Positions 55,142 to 64,000 of a stretch of 64,000 nucleotides of DNA are shown here, one piece after another. The translations under genes and the position numbers were made by a program. Position 1 is the first letter of the stretch. Each line of letters opens with the position of its first letter. The notes beneath the pieces are model-generated. The model saw nothing but the letters and a program-made list of their open reading frames with translations. It was not told the DNA's origin and did not search any database. Origin of the DNA: Oerskovia douganii (GTDB lineage Bacteria; Actinomycetota; Actinomycetes; Actinomycetales; Cellulomonadaceae); assembly GCF_015142735.1 (NCBI RefSeq), contig NZ_JACSPN010000001.1:160714-224713 (forward strand). The letters run 5' to 3'.

Positions 55142-55564
55142 GTGAATATCGACGAGCTAGGGCAGAGAGCCATTCGTCAGGCGGAGAAGACTCGCAAGGT
55201 CGCCATAGTGGGTAACTTTGTGCTCTCGTTGACGATGGTGACCATAGGGTTCGCGAGCGGCGAGTGGGGGGTTGCCGCGATAGGACTATGGGGAGGTGCT
55301 CCGGTGGGGGTGGCATCACTCAGGCTCGCGGTCTTGCGCTGGCCGAAGCTCGGAGCGGAAAGCAAGGGGCGGAGAGTCGGTCTGTATGTGTTGGCGTTGA
55401 TCTCTTCCTTGGCTCTCGTCACGCTCGTCGGCGCGCAGCTGAGCTACGCAGCCATGGCGGTTCTCAGCCCGTTCGTCTGGGGGTTCGAGTTCCTGCTCGG
55501 GCGTGACCTGGCAGTGAGGGAACTCGGCAGGGTGAAGGAGCCGGCAATCAGCAGGATCGCCTAG
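55142..55564 (+). CDS. Small four-helix membrane protein, paralog of 54207-54614
   Basis: A 140-residue integral membrane protein with four hydrophobic segments (about 19-38, 42-62, 80-98 and 100-117), clearly related to the protein at 54207 through SGEWG, LWGG-x-P, RWPKL, ES-x-GR and FEFLLGRDLA. It uses a GTG start with only a weak ribosome site (cgatgagg lies well upstream). Codon use is less G/C-biased than the core. The C-terminal tail is charged. Function unknown; duplication with the neighbour is the only solid statement. Confidence 0.7.
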   Translation: MNIDELGQRAIRQAEKTRKVAIVGNFVLSLTMVTIGFASGEWGVAAIGLWGGAPVGVASLRLAVLRWPKLGAESKGRRVGLYVLALISSLALVTLVGAQLSYAAMAVLSPFVWGFEFLLGRDLAVRELGRVKEPAISRIA

Positions 55565-55676
55565 GGGCGCGCGCAACGGGTTGACGGGACGCGGGCGATC
55601 AGGGGCCTCGCTCTGCACCCTTGTTTCGTGTTCCGGCTGCACGCCCAACGATCGTGCGGCGCGAGGGCTGCCCTCC

Positions 55677-56402
55677 TCAGGCCCGCGCCACCGCACCCTC
55701 GCCCGCCCCCACGAGCCGCCCGTCCGCCAGGTGCACGCGTGCGTCGACCGAGTCGAGGGTTGCCTCGTCGTGGGTCACGACGATGGTCGCGGCACCGGTC
55801 TCGCGGGTCAGTCGCGTGACGAGCTCGATGATCTGGATGCCACGTGAGTGGTCGAGTGCCGACGTGGGCTCGTCGACGAGCAGGACCTCGGGGTGGTTCA
55901 TGAGGGCCCGGGCGATCGCGACGCGCTGGCGCTGACCGCCGGAGAGCTGGCCGGGCCGCTTGGCGGCCACGTCGCGGAGCCCGACGGCCTCGAGCAGCTC
56001 GAGCGCCCGGTTGCGGTGCGTCGAGGGCCGCTCGCCGCGCAGGTGGCTCATGAGCTCGAGGTTCTCGAGCGCTGTGAGCGACGCGATGAGCTGCGGCTGC
56101 TGGAACACGATCCCGATCCGGTCGCGCCGCAGCCGCGCCGCGTCCGCGGACACGGCCGAACCTGCCGTCGGACCGCCGTCGGCGGGGGCGTTGACGACGT
56201 CGTCGCCGATACGCACCTCTCCGGACGTCGGGGTCGTGAGGGTCGCCGCCACCGCGAGGAGCGAGGACTTGCCCGACCCTGACGGGCCGAGCACCGCGGT
56301 CGTGGTCCCGGCGGGGACGGTCAGGGAGACGTCGTCCACAGCGGTGACGGTCGACTCGCCGTCGGGGTAGACGAGGGTGATGTGATCGAGCATGAGGTCC
56401 AT
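55677..56402 (-). CDS. ABC exporter ATP-binding protein (MacB/LolD-like)
   Basis: A 241-residue ATPase with Walker A GPSGSGKSS near residue 39, a Q-loop FQQPQL, signature LSGGQRQRVAIARAL near 153, and Walker B VLLVDEPTSALD near 172, followed by the switch His in VVTHDEATLD. This is the MacB/FtsE/LolD class that pairs with FtsX-fold permeases. It contains a small insertion near residues 73-85 (ADGGPTAGSAVSA). The ATG at 56402 has gaaaggcacacc upstream, 45 bases after the permease gene. Confidence 0.9.
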   Translation of the reverse strand: MDLMLDHITLVYPDGESTVTAVDDVSLTVPAGTTTAVLGPSGSGKSSLLAVAATLTTPTSGEVRIGDDVVNAPADGGPTAGSAVSADAARLRRDRIGIVFQQPQLIASLTALENLELMSHLRGERPSTHRNRALELLEAVGLRDVAAKRPGQLSGGQRQRVAIARALMNHPEVLLVDEPTSALDHSRGIQIIELVTRLTRETGAATIVVTHDEATLDSVDARVHLADGRLVGAGEGAVARA

Positions 56403-56447
56403 GGTGTGCCTTTCAGGAGCAGGTTCAGGAGCAAGGAGCGGAGCGCG

Positions 56448-57557
56448 TCAGCGGGCGGCGAGCGCAGCGTGCGGGTCGATGCGCGTGATCCGGATGATCG
56501 CCGCGACGGCACCGACCGTTCCGAGGACCACGAGGATGAGCGCGGGCAGGAGCGTCGTGGCGGGGGAGACGACGACGGGCATGACCTGGGCCGCGAGGGC
56601 TCCGGCCCCGGCGGCGAGCGCGGTCCCGACACCGACGCCGAGCACGAGCAGGACGAGCGCCTGGCCGATCGCGTCGCGCAGCAGGTAGGAGGTCGAGGCG
56701 CCGAGCGCCTTGAGCACCGCGATGTCGCCGGCCCGGTTGATGGTCCACACGGTGAAGAACGCGCCCACGACGAGGGCCGAGATCGCGAGCAGGAAGCCCT
56801 GCATCATGGTGAGCGACATGTTCTCGGCCGAGAACGAGCTGACGGCGGCGCGCGCCCCCATGGGCGTGAGGGTCGCGGTGCCGGTCTCGTCCGCCGCCGC
56901 GGCGAGCGCGGAGTCGCTCGGGTCCCCGGTGATCGCGACGACGGTCGCGACCTCGTCACCGGACGCTCCGCCGCCTCGTGCGCCGACGGTCTGCCAGTCC
57001 GACAGGTCCACCCAGACGACGGGCGTGTGCGAGAAGTCGGCCTGGGTGTCGAGCACGCCCGCGACGGTCAGGGTCAGGGAGCCCAGCGCGACCTCGTCGC
57101 CCTCCTGGGCGCCCAGGTCGTCGGCCGCGCCGCTCGACAGCAGCACGGTCCCGGGGGCGGCCTCGGCGTCGTCGGGCACGAGCCCTGAGCCCGCGCGCGA
57201 GCCGAACGCGGTGACGGCCGCGGTGGTGCCGGCCTCGCCGTCCGTACCCGCGGTGACCGAGGCGCGCGTCGTGGCGATGCCCAGGGGCTCGGCCGAGTCG
57301 ACGCCGTCGACCGCGGCGAACGCGTCCCACTGCGCGGCGTCGACCTGGGACTCGGTGAACGACGGCTTGGCGTCACCGGTCACGGTGAACGCGAGGCTGT
57401 CGACCGGGAGGTCGGTGACGCCCGACGTGCTCGCGCGGGCCAGGCCCGCGGTGAGCGAGGCCAGGAAGCCCACGAGGAACGTGATGAGGACGATGACGGT
57501 GGACATGAGGACGAAGCGTCCCCGGGCGAAGCGCAGGTCGCGCAGCGCGACGAACAT
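56448..57557 (-). CDS. FtsX-fold ABC exporter permease (DevC/MacB-like)
   Basis: A 369-residue permease with one N-terminal membrane helix (about 18-38), an extracytoplasmic domain (about 40-240), and three C-terminal helices (about 251-272, 293-325 and 331-350). The C-terminal FtsX motif is visible in IAVLKALGASTSYLLRD. It has a single such unit, so it works as a dimer with the ATPase at 55677. The ATG at 57557 has ggaggctcttg upstream. It is divergent from the two-component genes at 57732; such pairs often respond to cell-envelope stress or antimicrobial peptides, but the ligand is unknown. Confidence 0.88.
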   Translation of the reverse strand: MFVALRDLRFARGRFVLMSTVIVLITFLVGFLASLTAGLARASTSGVTDLPVDSLAFTVTGDAKPSFTESQVDAAQWDAFAAVDGVDSAEPLGIATTRASVTAGTDGEAGTTAAVTAFGSRAGSGLVPDDAEAAPGTVLLSSGAADDLGAQEGDEVALGSLTLTVAGVLDTQADFSHTPVVWVDLSDWQTVGARGGGASGDEVATVVAITGDPSDSALAAAADETGTATLTPMGARAAVSSFSAENMSLTMMQGFLLAISALVVGAFFTVWTINRAGDIAVLKALGASTSYLLRDAIGQALVLLVLGVGVGTALAAGAGALAAQVMPVVVSPATTLLPALILVVLGTVGAVAAIIRITRIDPHAALAAR

Positions 57558-57719
57558 CAAGAGCCTCCGGTGGTTGGCGTGGAATCGATCTGCGTCCAGC
57601 CTCCCGCCGGAGCGCGCCGCGCGGATCGGGCCCGTGGATGCTCCTGCCGGGCCGGGAGGCGGGGCCGAGGATCAACCTTTCGATGGATCGCCCGCGGCAC
57701 GTCGCGCCCGCCGCGTGGC

Positions 57720-57725
57720 TAGGGT
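57720..57725 (+). promoter_or_regulatory. -10 element of the sensor kinase gene (leaderless)
   Basis: TAGGGT ends six bases before the GTG start at 57732. The 174-bp divergent region also has to hold the exporter promoter on the other strand. Confidence 0.5.
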
Positions 57726-57731
57726 GGCGAT

Positions 57732-59087
57732 GTGAAGCCTCGCGCCGTGATCTCCGCAGCCCTCGGGCTCCAGATCGCGCTCGACGTGCTCCTGGTGGCC
57801 CTCGTGGGCCTCGCCGTCGGCTCCCGCTGGGCCGAGGCCCTGAGCACCGGGGGACTGGACGCCGGGGCGTGGGGCGCGCTCGCGTGCGGCCTGGTGCTCC
57901 TGGCCGTCTACGGCGTGGGGCGCTCGCGGATCAACGTGCGCGACACCGCGGTCGACGCCCCGCGCGGCGCCTGGTGGCCCGTGGGGGCGTGGGTCGCGGC
58001 TCTCGTCGTGGGGTGGGCGCTCCTGCTCCTCCTGACGCCGGTCGCGCTGTGGATCGCGTTCCCGCTCATGTTCCTCGAGATGCACGTGCTCGGGCCGCGC
58101 CGGGGGACCGTGGCCGTGGCCGCGACGACCGCGTGCGCGATCGGCGGCGCGATCCTGGGCGGGCAGCAGCTCGTGGGCTCGATCCTCGGCCCGACGTTCG
58201 GCGGCCTCGTCGCGATCGCCGTCGTCCTGGGGTTCGAGACGATCGTGCGCGAGTCGCAGGGGCGCCAGGAGCTCATCGACGACCTGGTCCGCACGCGAGC
58301 GGACCTCGCGGCCTCGGAGCGCGAGGCCGCGGTCGCGACCGAGCGCGAGCGCCTCGCGCGAGAGATCCACGACACGCTCGCGCAGGGCTTCTCGTCGATC
58401 GAGCTGCTGCTGCGCGCGGCGGACGCCGCGCTCGAGGAGGTCGAGGAGCCGGGCGCGTTCGCCGAGGGCGCCCCCGGCCCGACGGCGGCACGCACCGCAC
58501 GTGGCTACGTCACCCGGTCGCGGCTCGCCGCGCAGCAGAACCTCGCCGAGGCGAGGCGCTTCGTCCGCGACCTCGCGCCCGCCGACCTGGAGTCGGCCAC
58601 GCTCGTCGGCGCGCTCGAACGCGTCGCCGAGCGCACGGCGCAGGCCGCCGCCGACGACCTGCGCGTGACCGTCGACGTCTCCGGTCAGCCCCGTCCGCTG
58701 CCCGTGCCGGTGGAGACCGCGCTGCTGCGGATCGCGCAGTCCGCGCTCGCCAACGTCGTGCAGCACGCGGGAGCCTCGCGCGCCGCCGTCACGCTCAGCT
58801 TCCTCGGGGACGCCGTCGCGCTCGACGTCGTGGACGACGGGCGAGGGTTCGACCCGCTCGCGCTCCCCTCACCGCACCCGGCCGCGGAGGGAGGCTCCGC
58901 CGTCGGGCCGCAGGACGGCCCCGGGGGGACGGGCGTCCCCGCGCGCGGCGAGCGCCGCGGCTTCGGTCTCACCGCGATGCGCTCGCGCGTCGCCGAGCTC
59001 GGGGGGACGTTCTCGATCGAGTCCTCGCCGGGTGAGGGGACCGCCCTCGCGGTCCATCTCCCGCTCGACCCCCAGGAGGCCTGGTGA
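57732..59087 (+). CDS. NarL-type sensor histidine kinase
   Basis: A 451-residue kinase with five to six N-terminal membrane helices (1-175) and no large extracellular domain, then the HisKA_3 dimerisation region with the phospho-accepting His in RLAREIHDTLAQGFSS near residue 216, and the ATPase domain with NVVQHAGA, VVDDGRGFDPLA and RRGFGLTAMRSRVAELGG. A flexible insert (about 365-405) separates the G boxes. It overlaps the response regulator by four bases (GTGA). The GTG start is probably leaderless. It may control the divergent ABC exporter. Confidence 0.92.
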   Translation: MKPRAVISAALGLQIALDVLLVALVGLAVGSRWAEALSTGGLDAGAWGALACGLVLLAVYGVGRSRINVRDTAVDAPRGAWWPVGAWVAALVVGWALLLLLTPVALWIAFPLMFLEMHVLGPRRGTVAVAATTACAIGGAILGGQQLVGSILGPTFGGLVAIAVVLGFETIVRESQGRQELIDDLVRTRADLAASEREAAVATERERLAREIHDTLAQGFSSIELLLRAADAALEEVEEPGAFAEGAPGPTAARTARGYVTRSRLAAQQNLAEARRFVRDLAPADLESATLVGALERVAERTAQAAADDLRVTVDVSGQPRPLPVPVETALLRIAQSALANVVQHAGASRAAVTLSFLGDAVALDVVDDGRGFDPLALPSPHPAAEGGSAVGPQDGPGGTGVPARGERRGFGLTAMRSRVAELGGTFSIESSPGEGTALAVHLPLDPQEAW

Positions 59088-59713
59088 CCATCCGCGTCGT
59101 GCTGACCGACGACCACCCCGTGGTCCGTGCGGGGCTGCGTGCCGTCGTCGACGCCGAGGACGACATGGAGGTCGTCGACGAGCTGGCCACGGCCGAGGAG
59201 CTCGTGCGCCGGGTCGGGGCCGGGCTCGAGGCCGACGTCGTGCTGCTCGACCTGCGCTTCGGCGAAGGCCGCATGGGCGGCGCCGAGGCCGCGCGCGAGG
59301 TCGTGCACCTGGGCGGGCCGCCCGTCCTGATCCTCACGACCTACGACTCCGACCAGGAGATCCTCGCCGCGATCGAGGCCGGCGCGACGGGCTACCTGCT
59401 CAAGGACGCCCCGACCGACGAGCTGACCGCCGCGATCCGCGCCGCGGCGGGCGGGCAGGTCGCGCTCGGGCCCAGCGTCCAGCGGCGCCTGCTCGGCCGC
59501 ATGCGGGCACCGGGCGTCTCGCTCACGCTGCGCGAGCTCGAGGTCCTGGGGCTCGTGGCGCAGGGCTGCTCGAACGACGAGGTCGCGCGGCGGCTGTTCC
59601 TGTCGAAGGCGACCGTGAAGTCCCACCTGGTCCATGTGTACGAGAAGCTGGGCGTGGACTCGCGCACGGCCGCGGTCGCCGAGGCCAGGCGGCAGGGGCT
59701 GCTGGGGGAGTGA
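59084..59713 (+). CDS. NarL/FixJ-family response regulator
   Basis: A 209-residue two-domain regulator. Receiver: acidic TDDHPVVRAGL at the start, phospho-acceptor Asp in VVLLDLRFGEG near residue 55, and conserved Lys in GYLLKDAPTDEL near 108. The C-terminal LuxR-type helix-turn-helix is LTLRELEVLGLVAQG then SNDEVARRLFLSKATVKSHL. It is coupled to the kinase at 57732 by a four-base overlap. Targets likely include the divergent exporter genes. Confidence 0.94.
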   Translation: MTIRVVLTDDHPVVRAGLRAVVDAEDDMEVVDELATAEELVRRVGAGLEADVVLLDLRFGEGRMGGAEAAREVVHLGGPPVLILTTYDSDQEILAAIEAGATGYLLKDAPTDELTAAIRAAAGGQVALGPSVQRRLLGRMRAPGVSLTLRELEVLGLVAQGCSNDEVARRLFLSKATVKSHLVHVYEKLGVDSRTAAVAEARRQGLLGE

Positions 59714-59805
59714 GGTCGCACGCCCAGGCAGCGTCGTCGTACGCTCGTCGAGGGGACCGGGCTCGCCGTCCCGCGAGGTCAGGCCGGGGCTCCGGGCAAC
59801 CCTGC

Positions 59806-59911
59806 TAGACTATGGGCGCCGTCAGAACGGCCGCGGAGGCTGGTCAAGCCTGCCGAAGAGCCCAGGGATGAAGCCCTGGAGCGCCGCGCAACGAACACCA
59901 CAAGGAGAGCC
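59806..59911 (+). promoter_or_regulatory. rpsO promoter and structured leader
   Basis: TAGACT (59806-59811) is a good -10, giving a leader of about 90 bases before the GTG at 59912. The leader contains a hairpin ccaggg (59862-59867)/ccctgg (59874-59879) with loop atgaag, and an aggct/agcct stem near 59834. Ribosomal protein S15 represses its own mRNA by binding such leaders in several bacteria, so autoregulation is likely but not shown. Confidence 0.55.
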
Positions 59912-60181
59912 GTGCCCCTCGACACTGCCACCAAGCAGCGCATCATGACCGAGTACGCCACGAGCGAGGGCGACACCGGTTCGCCCGAGGTCCAGATCGC
60001 GATGCTGACGCAGCGCATCAAGGACCTCACCGAGCACCTCAAGGAGCACAAGCACGACCACCACAGCCGTCGTGGCCTGCTGCTCCTCGTCGGCCAGCGT
60101 CGCCGTCTCCTCGGCTACCTGCAGAAGGTCGACATCAACCGCTACCGCAGCCTCATCGAGCGCCTCGGTCTGCGTCGCTGA
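59912..60181 (+). CDS. rpsO: 30S ribosomal protein S15
   Basis: Small-subunit protein binding the central domain of 16S rRNA. The 89-residue sequence is standard: [18 protein letters not shown] near residue 20, and [28 protein letters not shown] with the RNA-contacting His, Asp and Ser. The start is GTG at 59912 with caaggagagcc upstream. It is followed by a terminator and pnp, the usual neighbour. Confidence 0.98.
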   Translation: MPLDTATKQRIMTEYATSEGDTGSPEVQIAMLTQRIKDLTEHLKEHKHDHHSRRGLLLLVGQRRRLLGYLQKVDINRYRSLIERLGLRR

Positions 60182-60193
60182 CACCCCCTGACT

Positions 60194-60221
60194 CAGCCCG
60201 GTCCCGGACGGGACCGGGCTG
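60194..60221 (+). terminator. Terminator after rpsO
   Basis: cagcccggtccc and gggaccgggctg form a 12-bp stem with a 4-base loop, 12 bases after the rpsO stop. The following 183 bases to pnp form a leader in which no gene is seen. Confidence 0.75.
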
Positions 60222-60404
60222 GTCCGGTGTGAAGTACCCGTAAGAAACCCACGCCGCCAGCCTTTCGTTCGGTCCTCGGTAGTGGCTCCCGGAACCCGCC
60301 TCGAGCGGGAAGACCGTGGGCCTCGATCGAAGACCGCCGAGCGTCGAGTGGATGCACCCTCGACAGGCACCGAAGGCGGCACTTCGAGAGTGAGGAGGGC
60401 ACCC

Positions 60405-62636
<2,232 letters not shown>

Positions 62637-62637
62637 C

Positions 62638-63963
62638 GTGCCCTGGAACCTTCCGCTCGTCCCCTCGGGTTCGCCCGAGGGTGAGCTGACCGCCGGGCAG
62701 GACGGTGCGACGATCCGTCGCTCCGTCCTGCCCGGCGGGGTTCGGGTCCTCACCGAGTCGATGCCGGGCCTGCGCTCGGCGACCGTCGGAGCGTGGGTCG
62801 GTGTCGGCTCGCGCGACGAGACCGACGGCCACTTCGGCTCCACGCACTTCCTGGAGCACCTGCTCTTCAAGGGAACTGCCCGCCGGTCCGCGATGGACAT
62901 CGCCGAGGCGTTCGACGCCGTCGGCGGTGAGGCCAACGCGGCGACCGGCAAGGAGCACACCTGCTACTACGCACGCGTGCTCGACTCCGACCTGCCCATG
63001 GCGGTCGACGTCATCACCGACATGGTGACGTCTGCGCGCCTCGACGAGGACGAGCTCGAGACCGAGCGCGGCGTGATCCTCGAAGAGCTCGCGATGAACG
63101 ACGACGACCCGTCGGACGTCGTGCACGAGGAGTTCGCGCAGGCCGTCCTGGCCGGGCACCCCCTGGGGCGCCCGATCGGCGGCACGCCCGACACCATCAA
63201 CGCCGTGCCGCGCAGCGCCGTCTGGGAGCACTACCAGTGGCACTACCGTCCGGAGACGCTCGTCGTCGCCGCGGCCGGTGGGGTCGACCACGACACGCTG
63301 TGCGAGCAGGTCGCGACCGCGCTCACCACGGGCGGCTGGGACCTCGACCCTGCGGGGACCCCGCGGGCCCGCCGCGACAGCGCGGACGTGCAGGGCGTCG
63401 GGATCGAGGGCGTCGAGCTCACGATCCGCCGCACCGTCGAGCAGGCCAACGTCATCATCGGTGGCACGGGCCTGTCCGCGACGGACGACCGCCGGTTCGT
63501 GCTCTCGGTGCTCAGCGCCGCCCTCGGCGGTGGCATGAGCTCGCGGCTCTTCCAGGAGATCCGGGAGAAGCGCGGGCTGGCGTACTCGACGTACTCGTTC
63601 GCGTCGGGCCACGGTGGCATCGGGACGTTCGGCCTGTACGCGGGCTGCGCGCCCTCGAAGGTCGACCAGGTCACCGAGCTCATGACGTCCGAGCTCGAGA
63701 AGCTCGCCGAGTCCGGCATCACGCAGGCCGAGCTCGACCGGAGCATCGGTCAGCTCTCCGGCGGACTGGTGCTGGGCCTGGAGGACTCGGGCTCGCGCAT
63801 GAGCCGCCTGGGCAAGTCCGAGCTCGTGTTCGGGGAGCTGCTGAGCGTCGCGGAGTCGCTCGAGCGGATCCGTTCGGTGACGTCCGACGACGTGCGCAAG
63901 CTCGCGGAGGAGCTCGCCTCGCGTCCGCGCTCGACCGTGCGCGTGGGCCCTTTCGGGGACTGA
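62638..63963 (+). CDS. pepR: M16-family zinc metallopeptidase (PepR-like)
   Basis: A 441-residue peptidase of the insulinase/processing-peptidase family. The inverted zinc motif HXXEH is present as HFLEH near residue 76, with the downstream Glu in ETERGVILEEL near residue 147. The C-terminal inactive domain has RGLAYSTYSF. It starts at GTG 62638, one base after the pnp stop, so they are co-translated. The rpsO-pnp-pepR-dapB order is typical of actinobacteria. Its substrate is unknown. Confidence 0.92.
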   Translation: MPWNLPLVPSGSPEGELTAGQDGATIRRSVLPGGVRVLTESMPGLRSATVGAWVGVGSRDETDGHFGSTHFLEHLLFKGTARRSAMDIAEAFDAVGGEANAATGKEHTCYYARVLDSDLPMAVDVITDMVTSARLDEDELETERGVILEELAMNDDDPSDVVHEEFAQAVLAGHPLGRPIGGTPDTINAVPRSAVWEHYQWHYRPETLVVAAAGGVDHDTLCEQVATALTTGGWDLDPAGTPRARRDSADVQGVGIEGVELTIRRTVEQANVIIGGTGLSATDDRRFVLSVLSAALGGGMSSRLFQEIREKRGLAYSTYSFASGHGGIGTFGLYAGCAPSKVDQVTELMTSELEKLAESGITQAELDRSIGQLSGGLVLGLEDSGSRMSRLGKSELVFGELLSVAESLERIRSVTSDDVRKLAEELASRPRSTVRVGPFGD

Positions 63964-63990
63964 GTCTCACAGCGTGAACGAGGAGGGCCG

Positions 63991-64000
63991 GTGCGCATCA
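63991..64000 (+). CDS. First codons of the next gene, probably dapB (partial)
   Basis: GTG CGC ATC at the window edge is preceded by gaggagggcc, a good ribosome site. In actinobacteria dapB (dihydrodipicolinate reductase, typical start M-R/K-V/I) commonly follows the M16 peptidase gene. Only three codons are visible, so identity rests on gene order. Confidence 0.35.

Noticed and set aside
53596..55676. Insertion sequence or integrated phage in the low-GC islet
   Set aside because: No transposase or integrase motif, terminal inverted repeat or target duplication could be found by eye.
59032..59808. Alternative plus-strand frame overlapping the response regulator
   Set aside because: It is an Arg/Gly-rich shadow frame, whereas 59084-59713 has complete receiver and LuxR domains.

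Overview
The window is very GC-rich, codes densely on both strands, uses many GTG starts and carries typical actinobacterial gene orders (mutY-membrane protein-disA-radA, tsf-pyrH-frr-cdsA-rlmN, dxr-rip1-ispG-GNAT, rimP-nusA-ylxR-infB-rbfA-truB-ribF, rpsO-pnp-M16 peptidase). This points to a high-GC actinobacterium, most likely a Micrococcales member near Cellulomonas, Oerskovia, Cellulosimicrobium or Isoptericola. The genus is inference; the actinobacterial assignment is strong.

Layout. 1-1610: an attenuator with a Trp-Trp-Trp leader peptide, then a trpS of the auxiliary (TrpRS II) type. 1724-5311: GTP-dependent PEP carboxykinase divergent from a RamB-like regulator. 5312-8701: an accessory patch with a GC tandem repeat, two unrecognised genes and an amputated proline iminopeptidase. 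8760-9665: a Fur-family regulator with a promoter/operator and a small unknown gene. 9754-15431: glycerol genes glpD-glpF-glpK divergent from a SorC-family regulator. 15469-21417: N-acetylglutamate synthase, mutY, a membrane protein, disA, radA and an ion channel. 21494-28545: a membrane-anchored unknown, proC overlapping a LacI regulator, then araB-araD-araA behind a LacI-type operator.

28546-41679: tsf, pyrH, frr, cdsA, rlmN, a DivIVA-like repeat protein, the isoprenoid genes dxr and ispG around a site-2 protease, a GNAT, a DNA glycosylase and proS. rpsB, which normally precedes tsf, is missing; a G7C12 tract lies where it should be. 41777-53595: a ferritin-like-domain lipoprotein, the rimP-to-ribF translation/transcription block, and an ABC transporter immediately after ribF. 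53596-55676: a lower-GC islet with two paralogous small membrane proteins and coding debris. 55677-63963: an FtsX-type ABC exporter divergent from a NarL-type two-component pair, then rpsO, pnp and an M16 peptidase. The first codons of probably dapB are at the right edge.

Regulatory features are unusually readable. Several genes have a TANNNT -10 element 6-7 bases before the start codon, which implies leaderless mRNAs. Convergent genes are separated by long perfect hairpins. Several regulators sit beside their likely targets (RamB/pckG, SorC/glp, LacI/ara). The core is ordinary conserved chromosome. The most notable items are the trpS attenuator, the 5.4-8.7 kb patch with its gene remnant, the tsf junction, and the 53.6-55.7 kb islet. 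I found no rRNA, tRNA, CRISPR array, intact insertion sequence or prophage.
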